The notes beneath the pieces are model-generated. The model saw nothing but the letters and a program-made list of their open reading frames with translations. It was not told where the DNA came from and made no database searches. From NCBI GenBank assembly GCA_017979445.1, contig CM030713.1:30099915-30163914 (forward strand): a stretch of DNA of 64,000 nt, read 5' to 3'. A program made the position numbers and the translations under genes. Below, piece by piece: positions 35,072 to 46,899 of the stretch; within the stretch, counting starts at the first letter, position 1, and every line of letters starts with the position of its first letter. This DNA comes from Akebia trifoliata. Lineage: Eukaryota > Streptophyta > Magnoliopsida > Ranunculales > Lardizabalaceae.

Positions 35072-35688
35072 AGGACTTAAAACTGGAATTCACAATTAGG
35101 ATCAACAAAAGACATTAACACTACAGATTATGTGTACAAATTGTAACTCGAAATATCTAGTTTAAGGGAATCTTCCATGATAGATTGAATAAATTTTCAG
35201 GGTAGGGATTTAGAGTTAGATTGATCTATTGTAAAAAAACCTATAATCAAAGTTGTGCAGAGTGTTCTTCTTTTTTTTCTCCTTTCTAGGCATGTGTACG
35301 AGTGTGTTGTGGAGACGATACTTCAATGTCAGGTATTTGGACCCCACCATTTGCCAATCAAACTCTGCAGGATTTAATTCCTTTTACAATCTCTCTTTTT
35401 TCAGATTTTCCAAGTGTGTTCAATGCATAGCCACAGTGTCGGTCTCAGTTTAGGCACCTTAGAATTGGTTAAACCAGCATACAATAGTGAGAAAATAAAG
35501 CTTCGCAATATGGACCAAAAAATGGGAAGGCACTGGATTTCCAATTACCATCTGTATTTCACAAAATAACATATAGAAATTGCGAGTCTACGCAAGGAAT
35601 TGCTGACCAGTTAAAATGTGGTTGTTAGTGCGCAAAGAGAATACAAAAACCACACAAGAAACAAACTGCAATGCAGAATCCTACACTG

Positions 35689-38600
35689 TCAGCATTCCTT
35701 TTGACGAGCTTCTTCTCGCTTTTGTGGCTTGGGATGAATCCTTGGGAACAATAGATCACGAAGTTGTCTCTCAGCACTATACTCTGAAGTGGCCTGTAAA
35801 TAAATTTCATTTAGTACAAAATTGAAGAGTTCTAGCTGAGGACTCATCCCACCCATCACATTTCAAAATATGCTTGGCTCATGAGAAAGGTGTCGAATAA
35901 TCAAAAAGCATCAGAACATAAGACAATACCTTTGGAGTCAAAATACATTCTACTAGGGCTTAGTCCTCTCAGTTTTGGGGGATAGGAATACAGTTTAGGC
36001 AATAACAATACAAGCTCCATTGAACTTCATATAAGTTTGGCAGCTATTCGAGTGAGTTAGGATCACCCTACAAAGTGATGTCTTCAAGTGTCTACCACAC
36101 CCTCAGAAATTATAAATATTGTGTTTGAATAATGATTTTCTGACTTCCCCCTCCCCCATACTCTCCTGACGTGGTATGTGTTAGAACCATATTTTTTTTC
36201 TCGAGATACACAACTGCACATATTTATGGGGATGTGCAACTGTGTATCTTGAGGAAAGTCTATGGTCCTAGCACATGCCACGACAGGAGTGTGTGGGGGA
36301 GTATGTCAGAAGGGAGGGAGTCAGAAAATCAAGACTCTTTGTGTTTATCCAGTTTTTCATCTCCCAAGCCATGCAACAAGTCAACTCAAGAGGAGATTAA
36401 AGTGTAGTTAATGACATTTATAACTATTTTAGCGCTAATGTAGCAGGAGCTTGCCACTGACACTATTATATAGGAGCCTACATTGCGGTCATAGACACCA
36501 CAATTGTTTTAGGTTTTCCTAAGAAAGTGTAATATTTTACTTCCTTAAAAGATTAAAGATCTAGAATCAAGGTGCGTATGGTGTTTTTCCCCCCATCTAT
36601 AATAGAAAAAGTTTTATAAACCGATATCATTTGAGTAACAGTGCAAAAGAGGTTAGGAATAAAGTAAACATATAATCAGATGCTAGACAAAAAGTGCCAT
36701 CACCAAGTAACAATTGTTACATACCCTTGTATTAAATGCAAATCGCAAGGTTTGGACTTGAGTTCCTGAGCAAACTCTCAAGTCAAAACCAAGGGAATCT
36801 ACACCAATGAGTCTAGTATCCTGTAATAAAATCACAATGAAGTTTTAGATATCAGAGCTATCAATGAAGAAGGTTCACTCATGACATATCTAAACAGGAC
36901 AACCCAGAAATGTTTGAAAGGCACGATAGACTTCGCATATGCAACTTTTCCAGTGACATTACATGCCAAGCATAACTATGTATGTTAATACCGAAATTAG
37001 GTTTCTTATTAGTCAATTTTGGCCATTCACAAATAGAACCCCAGGATGCATGCACTGCCAATGGTCACATGAACAATCAAGAAGAAGATGGATAGAACAT
37101 ACCTCAAAAGGCCATGAAAATAAAAAGTTCTTGATAATGAAAGGTGTTCCACATATGTTCATACAAATTCCAGGAAGTGGTAGCATATACCAACATATAA
37201 CAACAGCAGCAAATATGAACAAGAGCAAAGAGAAGCAACAGAATCCAAGATTGATTCAGTATCCAAACTATGTATTTCAATATGGCACAGATGAAGATGT
37301 TAAGATCGGTGATTGGAAAGACTAAGAAAGATAAAATTACAAATGGAAGCATTCAAGAAAATGTAGTAGTAGTTCCAATTGGCGATTAACTAAAAAAAGT
37401 CGATTGAGATGGCTTGGGCACATTTAGCGAAGGAAATTACAGCCCTGATTAGAAGGAATATGCAAGTTGAGGGTGCTAAAAGATGTGGGTTGAGATAGTG
37501 AAAGCAGATATGAACAGACTTTCAATAATAGAAGACGGACATAATTGAAATGGAGGAACATAATTCATTCAGCAGATCCCAAATCTTTGTTATAAGGCTT
37601 CGATTTTGCATTAAACTTCCAAGAACTGCAAGGTGAATTAAACTTTAATGTCCCTTAGATTTTTGCATAAATCAATCAAATTTTACTGCAAGAGATGCAG
37701 AAGCTTATTGACAAGCATGATTGGGTATTACCTCTACTTGAAGACCCTTGATTCTCCAGCAGAGAGACTTGAGGGCTTGTATGGTCTTCTCTCCTCCAGC
37801 TTTCAAGCGGGATATAATTTTGGCTGCCGAATGTGCTATGGCATCTGGGTGAGCTTTCCGAAAATCTTGTACCTCCACAACAGTCTGTAGAAAAGTGGGA
37901 ACAAGTTCATCATGAAGACCAACTCAGGGAGTTGAGTATAATGTTCCAACGATTTGAGATTAGGCATTGGTACATGTTCATTAGCTTGTTCTCTACTCAA
38001 CTGATCAAGAACAAATACACAAGGCACTAAATTGGGTTTGCTGCTCAGTGCAAATCCTGGGATCTATGAAACAAACAAATTAATGGAAGAACTCAGAACA
38101 TGCCTGATTTCCATGTGGAGAAACCAGTAGAATCTTAGTCATCTCTAGCTTGTAAAATGAAGTCCCAATTCGCAGATTTTCATCTTTCTCTAGTTCCACT
38201 GCCCAGATAGAACCATCTTTAGACAAAGCTCTGAAATCGGACTTATGTTCATGACCATTAATGCCAAGGTCATCTACATTGTCTTCCACAATTTTCCCGA
38301 CCTGACTTGTATCATCATCATCATTATTAGTGCATGAATGGTCTGTTATGTTCTTCCGTATAACAGACTGCTCTTCAATAAAGGCAGGTCGTAGAAGTCC
38401 TTGGATAGCAATACCAGAAGAAGTTTGATCCATCCAATCCATAGGATCATCTGTTGTGACCTGAACAAGCATAACTAAGTTGCATGAATCATGACAAAAT
38501 ATGGTTAAAACTTTGTTACTTCGAAAATGCTAACAGGATCATAATCATTTGTTGGGTATTTGGAAGTAGCAAAATAGCCTCACTTTGGAAGGTAAGGATC

Positions 38601-40800
38601 ACAATCTTCATAAGGTTATCATTTCTATTCTTGGGTTTATAATTTTCTGGTATAAGCAATTTGAGGAGTTTAAGTTCAATTCTCTCTCGATACGTTCCTA
38701 AAAAAATCCGATTCGTGCGGATTCTTCCCCCAACTAACGAAGAGATCTTGGCGGAATTGCCACATATGAAATTGAGCACAATTTTGCAAAGAAATACCGC
38801 ACGTGTTTCTCGCGAAGAGATGGGAAACATGCTCAATATCATTTGATTGAATAGTTGACTCAGCTCCTTGTTGTTTGAAGAAACCCTCCACTTCAATTGG
38901 TCGAAGACTTTCTTTTCAATTGGGGAATGTTTGTAATGAAAATGAGTAGCGTCCATGGTTTTAAATCTCAAATTCTCGTCCGAGACCAATAGACACAACG
39001 TCTCACATCTGCAGAATCTCGCTAGATAAACGAGTTGACTTGGACAATATTTTGAAAATCCCGACTGAGTCAGTAAAACTTGTCCAAGTCAACCGGGAAT
39101 TTGTATATTTAAATAAAAAATAATTAATATTTTTAGAATTTAAATTTTTACTATCTACATAAAATATGATTTTATAATAAAACATCGTCTAATCTACCTT
39201 ACTTTATAAAAAAAATTATAATTATTTTCATATATATATATATGAATAAATAATTACCATCCGTGTTAAAGGGTTTATCTTGTCTAAGACAACTTGGTCT
39301 CGTCCGTGGACAAGACCAGACATCAAACCGAGATTGGAAACCATGATAGTGTCTCAGTGTGCTTTGAGTTCATTTCATATTTCCTTTCTTCTTATAAGGT
39401 AGGTCATCTTGTTTTATCTATATTTGTAGAAAAAGATGGAGTTTCCAACACGGGTAACAACCTCCATTTTATATATAGATCATACATAGCATGACACAAT
39501 TTCATGTCAACCTTCCAAGAACATTTTCTATTTTATAACCATTTACCTCGGCCATCTTTTTGGCAAAGTACATCGGATGAGAAGAACGCATTGTCTCCAA
39601 TTTCGCCCAATCCCCAAGTGTCTCATCATCCCCTTCATCTTCCTCATCATCATCAAGGATGGAAACCCAATCCTGCAATCAAAATTATGTAAAATAAGCT
39701 GAAGAATCCCAAATAGTTTATTTTCACCTCACCAACAAAGCCACTACAATTAATCCCAAAAAGAATCTTCACCTCATCCAGTTCATCGTCGTCATCACCA
39801 TCTTCATCATCATCATCACCACCATCTTCAGAAATCTCTTCAATGCCAAAATCAGCTGATCCTAATTCCATCTCACTAAGCATTTCTGTGGTATCCAATC
39901 CTATTATTACTTGCTGCATTATACACAAAAATTAAAATTTTAAAAAATTAATTTAAAAGAAAAAACACATGAATGAGCGAAGAATCTGATTACCACAAAG
40001 TTGTTTTCAGTGGTAAGAGATTGCAGAATGTCTTCATCATCATTCACCTCGAAATAAATATCTGAGAGAAATACGAATCCCAACGTAAGAATAACTAAAA
40101 ATGAGGATCATTAAACAGCAATTCTACAACTTACTTCCATTTTCATCTGATAAATAAGGCAAATCTGGCCAGAAAATGTTCTCGTGAACTTCATCATTAA
40201 CCAATCCAGAAAACATTAGTGTTGCTTTGCTGTTTACCTGCATAAATGCCCAAAAAAACTCATTTTTTTCGACAAACAAAAAAAAAAAAATTACGAATCG
40301 ATTTTCAATAACGCTTAAACCTATAATCCTAGATTCAATGAGAGAAGTATATCTACTCTAGTACCTCAATTAGAGTTCGAGTTGTTTCTGCTGCACTAAG
40401 ACTTGCATCTTCGTTGTTCTCGGATGTTGATTCTTCAATTTCCTCATAGGGATGATAGTTCTGTGATTCATTAATCAGTCGAGGATCCGACTCTGAGCTT
40501 GAAAACTCGGATTTAGCTCGAATTCTGTTTTTGAGGAAATTTGTTCTTGATCTGAAAGAACAACTATCGATCAATCTCGGAGTTGACGCCGGACGCCGAG
40601 AAGAGAAGTGTACGCCGGTGGCGTCGTCCGAGATCCACCATGGTCGATAACCTGAGATGAATTGTCGAAAAAAGTAACGAAATTGTTGCAGAAGAGAGAG
40701 ATAGAGAGAGAGAGTTACTTGTGATGACGAAGGAGGAGGCACCAATGCTGGTGGTGGCGGTGCGAGATCCAAGGGTCAGGGATGACTCAAACATCATCAT
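35689..40800 (-). CDS. Uncharacterised plastid-type protein, At3g49140 family
   Basis: Ten exons join to 505 residues: 40719-40800, 40365-40651, 40135-40237, 39994-40061, 39773-39913, 39547-39672, 38104-38460, 37732-37884, 36725-36820, 35689-35793. The Arabidopsis relative has a similar length. The N-terminus is Ser/Arg-rich and transit-peptide-like. Then [20 protein letters not shown], the [15 protein letters not shown] segment, a very acidic stretch (about residues 205-245) and NPxDWMDQ-like [18 protein letters not shown]. The C-terminal part, [20 protein letters not shown] then [15 protein letters not shown] and [15 protein letters not shown], resembles the DUF2470/FMN-binding split-barrel group. 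No function is established. The intron after exon 7 has a GC donor. Introns 6 and 8 hold a MITE and an RTE LINE tail. Confidence 0.85.
36125..36345. mobile_element. Hairpin MITE, GGTTCT-core family (copy 11)
   Basis: GATTTTCTGACTTCCCCCTC pairs with GGGAGGGAGTCAGAAAATC at the ends. Inside are ACTCTCCTGACGTGG, TTAGAACCATATTTTTTTTC and AGTCTATGGTCCTAGCACAT. It lies in intron 9 of the At3g49140-like gene. Confidence 0.85.
37275..37585 (+). mobile_element. RTE LINE 3'-end remnant
   Basis: The plus strand reads [17 protein letters not shown] and [10 protein letters not shown], then after a shift SRLRWLGHI and ADPKSLL, the order of the plant RTE C-terminus. It lies in intron 8 of the At3g49140-like gene, opposite in strand. 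Confidence 0.7.
38955..39345. mobile_element. MITE with CCATGGTTTTAAA ends (copy 2)
   Basis: CCATGGTTTTAAATCTC at left pairs with the diverged GAGATTGGAAACCATGA at right. Internal GACAACTTGGTCTCGTCCGT and TCCAAGTCAACCGGGA match the style of the copy at 23660. It is in intron 6 of the At3g49140-like gene. Confidence 0.7.
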
Positions 40801-40829
40801 TGCTGTTCTGTTCGGTATATCAGTTTGGG

Positions 40830-42640
40830 GCGAGAGTTTCTTGTGTCCTCTCTAGTAGTCTAGTTTAGATATGGTGAAATCTGAGTGTATCGGACATTGG
40901 ATGAGAATCTGAGATAGGTGCGGATATGCCCGTAAGCCGTAAAGGCGTAAGTTAAGGAAATTTAAGGTGTTGATAACTAACATCTGTGTCGCGTGTTCGT
41001 AAATGCCAATTATTGCAGCGAGGCACACTCGTCTATCTATTTGTCTCCATCATTTGGACAAAAATCAAGTTCCACGTGTCTTACTCTCACCCTCACATTT
41101 AGTGGACCAAAGCTAAAGTCATTCTAACTTGTTTAAGGCAATCCACCACCAAAGTCATAGCAAAAACAAGTCTTTGTAGGGTAATTGTCATTGCTTATGA
41201 ACCCGATCTTGGGTGATTTATCCATGATCAGGATGAAGCTTGGGTGAAACTAAGTGGAAGTCTGAACCAACTGATGTTGAAGAATTAATGGATGAGTTGT
41301 GGTTAGAGGTGAAATGTCGCTCGAACCCACAGCTAATTGGTTTTCCCCCAAATGGATTGAGGTGCAACAGTTGAATGGGGTAATATTTACCTTTAAATCA
41401 ATTATGAATCATTGGAAAATTACCAAAATGAGGGTTAATTTTTTTTATTAATTACAAGAAATTTTTTTTTTTTTTAATTACTAAAAACGATGAATTGCCC
41501 AAGTTTTAATAACTTATTGGATAATCCAATGAGTTTTGTAGTAGATAACAGGCAATTCAACTCGTTGAAATTAAGTCATTTTTACTAAATTCTAAAAAAA
41601 ATTATTTTTTTAATAATTAAGATAAATTTTGAAATTTTGAAAAAATTTCACATATTATTGGAAAAATTGCTCTCGTGGCAAAAAGTTTTCTTTCTAAATA
41701 GTCAATGACTTTTAGGAGTTAGCTCCATTGATTAAATCCCTCTTTTTAATCAAATTGTCATAATTGAAATGTTGAAATTGTCCTAAATATTTAAATTCAT
41801 TATTTTTTATTAAAAAATATTAGATTTCCGGCATCCCAATCGAGTTTTGGAGATTTTATTCCAATGAAAAGAATTTGAGAAAGAAGAAGAAATCATTTTG
41901 AAGATGTAAGTAAAAAAATTAAGGCTTTTTTTAACTTTGTTGTTTTGTTTTTGAATAAAAATCAATCAAGGATATGATTCTTTTTGTTTTAAATTATCTA
42001 CACAAGTCGTTATATCAAGTTTTAAGTCGATCTTTCCATGCATTTTAGTTGAAATAACTTGAAAAAAATGAAAATGAGTGGGTCTTACAGCATCAAAGTT
42101 GATAATTTTTATTGTCAAGCTCACCAATTTTATTTATTGTTAAGCTTGCCAGTTTTAATTATTATCGAGCTCATTATTTTTTATTGTCGAGATCGACAAT
42201 AATTATTGTCAAGTTTGACAATATAAAAAAAAATGTCGAATTTGAAAATAAAAATATTTAACTCTATAATAAAAAAATCTTAAAAATCTGGCCCTATTCT
42301 CTCTATTTTTAACATTAAAAAGTCTACTAATTTTTATTGTATTAAAATTCTAATAATACTAAAAAAAAATGATAAATCCTTCAACTTATCATATCCCCTT
42401 ACTGCAGTGCTCGAAACAAGCCTTCCTCACTCCTCACCTACCCAACACTCTCTTCCGGTAGTCTTCAGCGTTTTCCGGTAACTTTCTTCACTTTTATTCA
42501 CAACCAGTAACCGGTAACCGGTAAACCCACCAGTTTACTCTTACATAGAAGCTTTTAAATAATCCATTTTCCCCTAATAATTCTGTTTGGGAGAAAAAAA
42601 AAAAAAAAAACTCAGTAAATCTTTGTTAAATTTTCACGTT
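40830..42640. other. Divergent promoter spacer between the At3g49140-like and EMB1417-type genes
   Basis: The two genes are divergent, so this 1.8 kb holds both promoters. From about 41425 to 42300 it is occupied by one copy of a diverged dispersed repeat. No coding sequence is visible. Confidence 0.5.
41640..42240. repeat. Unclassified dispersed repeat, copy 1
   Basis: GGCATCCCAATCGAGTTTTG, then AAAATCAATCAAGGATATGA, TCAAGTTTTAAGTCGATC and several TATTGTCAAGCTC-like pieces appear in the same order at about 56160-56690. The last part contains short GTCGA/TCGAC palindromes. No ends or coding sequence identify the class. Confidence 0.55.
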
Positions 42641-42647
42641 TTTTAGG

Positions 42648-45600
42648 ATGCTTAGTCTGAGATATTCTCCTGCAATTCTAACAAGAAGATTAGAATCAAT
42701 CAACATTTCTGGAAAATCAAACAGTGTTGTGGTAATTTTCCTTTAAAAATTGCTACTCTCTTCATCTTTATTAATTCTGTTTCGGTTTCTCTAAGTTTAT
42801 GATAATTTGAAGAAATTCAAACATGAAATTTATGATTTTTCTCAGGTATGTGCTGCGAAAGGACCTCGACCGAGGTATCCTCGAGTATGGAAATCTAAAA
42901 ATAGAATAGGAACTATATCCAAGTCAGAGAAACTTGTCACATGTGTAAGTTTTTATTTAAATTCTTATTTGAAGTTTGCGAATTTTTAGATTATTTGAAG
43001 AACAGAATCGTTTTAATTAATTTATTTATTTTATCACCTTTATATTTTATTTTTCATGGAATTTAGGAAATAGTGTTTCCCCTCTTAATTTGAGTAAAGG
43101 GTTTGTCAAATTTTAGATTTATTTTTTTTATGGAATTTAAGAAATATTGTTTTCCCTCTTAATTTGATAAGATAATGTTGGTTAGGAATACCCTTTAACA
43201 CACTCATGGCCATATAGATAAACGATTTGTTTAAATTTTATAGATTTATTTAATCAATTTTAGATTTATTGTTTCATGGAATTTAAGAAATTGTGTTGCC
43301 TCTTAATTGATAAGATAATGTTGGTCAATAATAACCTCAACCCATGGTTGTGTAGATAGAATGTTTGTCGAATTTTAGATTGATTTTTTCATGGAATTTA
43401 AGAAATTGTGTTTGCCTCTTAATTTTATATGATAGTGTTGATCAATAATAACCTCTACCCATGGTCATGTAGATAGAATGTTTGTCGAATTTTAGATTTA
43501 TGTTTTCATGGAATTTAAGAAATTGTGTTTGCCTCTTAATTTGATAAGATAACATTGGTCAAGAATAACCTCAACTCATGGTCTTGTAGATAGAATGTTT
43601 GTCCAATTTTAGATTTTTTATTTATTTATCAATTTTAGATTTTTTTTCATGGAATTTAAGAAATTGTGTTCACCTCTTAATTTGATAAGATAATGTTGGT
43701 CAAGAATAACCTCAAACCATGTTCTGTCAAAATTTTTTTTTTTTTTTTTCATGGAATTTAAGAAATTGTGTTTCCCTTCTAAATTTGATAAGAAAATGTT
43801 GGTCAAGAATAACCCTTGAATTCGGGTCATGGTCATGTAGATAAAGGAATTGTCAAATGTCAAGGAGGAAGTCTATGGAGCTCTTGATTCTTTCATTGCT
43901 TGGGAATTGGAATTCCCTTTAATTACAGTGAAGAAAGCTTTGAAAACTCTTGAGAATGAAAAGGAGTGGAAACGGATAATTCAGGTGATCGGTTTGTTTA
44001 TTTTCTTCTCTTTAGTAAGTGTTTTGTACTTGTTGAAGAATGTTGTTTGGGGTTGTTGTAGGTGACGAAGTGGATGCTGAGCAAAGGTCAAGGAAGAACA
44101 ATGGGAAGCTATTATACGTTGTTGAATGCATTGGCTCAGGATGGAAGACTAGAAGAAGCGGAGGAACTTTGGACTAAATTATTTTCAGATAATTTAGAAA
44201 GCATGCCTCGTGTCTTCTTTGATAAAATGATATCGATTTATTATAGCAGGAGCATGCATGAAAAGATGTTCGAGGTATTACTCCCACCCTACTATCGATT
44301 TTATTGAATGTATATATGTATTGGTCATGATCCCTTGACTCTTAAGAATGGCTCATGAAAAAAACACACAATCCCAACCCTTAAAATGCAAAATCCAATG
44401 GTTGAGATTTATCCTTGTGATAAGTATCTTTGAGATTTGTGTTATCAAGAAACTCATAAATCTCAACCATTGAATGTATATATGTATTGGTCAAGATCCC
44501 TTGACTCTTAAGAATGGCTCATGAAAAAAACACACAATCCCAACCCTTAAAATGCAAAATCCAATGGTTGAGATTTATCCTTGTGATAAGTATCTTTGAG
44601 ATTTGTGTTATCAAGAAACTCATAAATCTCAACCATTGGATGTTGTGTTTAAAGGGTTGGGATTATGTGTTTTTTTCACGAGTCATTCTTAGGAGTCAAC
44701 GGATCCCAACCTTACATATATACATATATATATATATATGAATGTATGCATGTATAATGTGTTCTGTAATTTTTCTTCAATGCTAAATGATATAAAAAGA
44801 AAAAGACGTTTACATTGCACGGTTTGTCATTCTCATGAACTACTTTTGGGAGTTTGAAAACAAACTCTTTATTCCCATGAAATGTGGTGCTTAGAAATGA
44901 ATCTGAATGCATAAAACCCATCGATGTCTCATAGCCAGAAGCGACTCGCTTCTATTCTCGTTGGGATTGGATATAGATGGGGAATCTATAGATCGTAGTA
45001 GTTCGCCAACCTCTCTAACTAACATACGATACAATTTCACTTCACGGCACGGCAAAAAAAAGAAAGAAAGAGCTTCGCTCGGTTGGCCTTCCTACGCTGA
45101 CGAATGCCTCCTTTCTCTTCTCTGAAGTCTACAACAAGTGGGAGAGGCAGGATTCGAACCTACGTAGAAAAACTTCAACAGATTTACAGTCTGTCGCTTT
45201 TGACCACTCGGCCACTCTCCCCTTCCCGGGCCTTTCACTGTTAGTAAGACATAAGGATGAAAAAATAAAGATTTCTGATTTAAGTCTCTGGTCTTTTATA
45301 CCATGGTGGGTCAAAACGTGTCTTCCCCCACTAACCTGCGTGGCCTATGGAAGCATCAGTGTATCCCGAACTTCACTCTTTACAAGCATAACTAATCAGT
45401 GGACGTATAAATATAGAGTTTGGCTTAGTGTTGAATTACGACCTATGAATGGCAAGTTCTGCCTGTTTTGGTGCCACCAGATCATATATTGAAAAGGGGG
45501 CATTCCTTCCAATTCTAGTGTTACCATCTCTTCATGCAGTTGGCATACTATATATGACATAAAAGTTTTAGGTGTTCTATTGACATGCATATGGCTCGTC

Positions 45601-46889
45601 TCTATCATGGTGTGCCTATCTAAAGCAATTAAGGTGGTACTTAATCAGATTCAATGACTCCAATGAGTCCTAGTAGGCATGTTGCATGCCTTTGGATTTG
45701 TACAAATCAAAATTTTATCTGACAACTATGAGGCTTCATATTGGCCTTCTACTTAGCCCTTTGGATGCTCATTCGGGGATTTTTGTCTATGAGTCAGGAT
45801 CCAATACGGTGTCCGTTCCTATAAAATAGGTTTGATGTCATCATGGCATGCTTTAGTTGGTGTTTAAAACACCTTGGCTCCTAATCAAGCCATTCACGCA
45901 GCCCAATGTGTTTGTTTCCTAATCAAATTGTGCCATGTAGACACTGTTCAAATCTATAGAAACGGGACACCGTATGGGATATCGACTCTTTGTTTATAAC
46001 CTTATAACTTGCAGTAGACTAGAATCTCTTCTCCTTTTCTGAGTGTTTACCAAATATCCTGCTTGATTACTCCCGTATAGTTAACCTGTACACATTTGTC
46101 CATTCTTATAATCCAAAACCAAATACCTCCCGTATCTAAAAGTCGTCCAGTCGAGGAAAGAAGGAATGGAATTGTTAAAAGTGAAAACGGATCCATTATT
46201 CCTTCCACCGAACACATTTGTAAAGTAAATTATTTTTCTCTCCAGTGATCTCATGATTCCACCACCAAGCTCTCTTTTTGTCTCTGCCTCCAAGTTCTAC
46301 ATTTTTCCTCCTTTTAGATTCTACTAACTTATTTTTAGTTATTTTATTTTATTTTATGCACTCTCTCTCTTTTAACTTAAATATTTGTAACATTTTGTTT
46401 ATGTTGTGTGGTTAGACTCTTTTTTCGTTTTTCTGCCATGTTAAATTCGTTTATTCTTTATGTGTTGGGCGGTTCAAATTTTTACTGCATCAGGGGATCT
46501 TAGTTTTTACACATTTACCCTTGTAGGTATTTGCTGACATGGAAGAGATTGGTGTCCGACCAAACAATTCAATTGTGAAGATGGTTGGAGATGTATTCCA
46601 GAAGTTGGGAATGCTAGAAAAATATGAGAAGTTAGTGAAGAAATATCCACCCCCAACGTGGGAATATCGATACGTCAAAGGAAAACGTGTGAAAATTCGA
46701 ACTACGAGTTTAAATGAATCCAATGGAGCACCAAACAAGCTTTTTAGTGAATCTGATAAGGAGGATAACAAGCACTTAGGTGAAGTTAACGAGGAATCTA
46801 ACGACAGCACAAATGAATTTGTGATTGAGTTGACCCAGGAAGCTGACACCAATTCAACTCTTCTTGACAAGTCAGAGGCATCACTGTAA
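42648..46889 (+). CDS. EMB1417: PPR protein, EMB1417 (At4g21190) type
   Basis: Five exons (42648-42731, 42846-42944, 43841-43984, 44062-44274, 46527-46889) join to 300 residues. [14 protein letters not shown] is followed by [18 protein letters not shown], then [20 protein letters not shown], the [20 protein letters not shown] segment and PPR-like helices such as [18 protein letters not shown] and [40 protein letters not shown] follows. The C-terminus is acidic and Ser/Thr-rich. PPR proteins bind RNA in organelles; the Arabidopsis gene was named for an embryo-lethal mutant. The N-terminus is probably an organelle signal. Intron 2 has tandem repeats up to the exon 3 splice site; intron 4 holds a nuclear mitochondrial insert with a tRNA. 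Confidence 0.9.
43055..43840 (+). repeat. Tandem repeats with copied splice-acceptor sequence, intron 2
   Basis: Seven units of about 75-145 bases start with CATGGAATTTAAGAAATTGT near 43057, 43132, 43274, 43390, 43507, 43648 and 43750. A complete unit continues CTTAATTTGATAAGATAATG, GGTCAAGAATAACCTCAA and CATGGTCATGTAGATAGAAT, then GTTTGTCGAATTTTAGATT. The real exon 3 border, GGTCATGTAG before ATAAAGGAATTGTC, is itself the end of the last unit. Confidence 0.85.
44305..44705. mobile_element. Hairpin MITE with internal tandem duplication
   Basis: The block from AATGTATATATGTATTGGTC to AATCTCAACCATTG is present twice (about 44305-44472 and 44474-44638) almost unchanged. The inverted end then follows (GGGTTGGGATTATGTG, AGTCAACGGATCCCAACC). 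A related single hairpin lies at about 62975-63180. Confidence 0.75.
44922..45240. mobile_element. Nuclear copy of mitochondrial DNA (NUMT)
   Basis: The segment differs in base use from the AT-rich intron around it and has mitochondrial-style stretches such as AGCTTCGCTCGGTTGGCC. It contains an intact tRNA-Tyr of plant mitochondrial type. The limits are set by eye. It is in intron 4 of the EMB1417-type gene. Confidence 0.7.
45139..45221 (-). tRNA. trnY: tRNA-Tyr(GUA), mitochondrial type, in NUMT
   Basis: The minus strand gives GGGAGAGTGGCCGAGTGGTC, an anticodon loop CTGTAAA with GTA, an extra arm, GGTTCGAATCC and closing CTCTCCC plus A. The 7-bp acceptor stem pairs perfectly. It has a long variable arm, as in organelle tRNA-Tyr, and no intron, unlike nuclear plant tRNA-Tyr genes. 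Internal A-box (TGGCCGAGTGG) and B-box (GGTTCGAATCC) match Pol III signals. No CCA is encoded. Expression from the nucleus is unknown. Confidence 0.88.
45790..45988. mobile_element. MITE with ATACGGTGTCC ends (copy 1)
   Basis: GATCCAATACGGTGTCCGTT at left pairs with AACGGGACACCGTATGGGAT at right. Internal GTTGGTGTTTAAAACACCTT is a palindrome. The reverse complement of this unit recurs at about 60387. Confidence 0.8.
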
Positions 46890-46899
46890 GTGGTTCGAG

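Noticed and set aside
38516..38998. Overlapping open frames on both strands in intron 6 of the At3g49140-like gene
   Set aside because: No known domain, and neither frame keeps a conserved pattern; a decayed transposon is possible but I could not place it in a family.
45129..45314. 61-residue frame containing [18 protein letters not shown]
   Set aside because: It is the translated tRNA-Tyr sequence, a known false frame.
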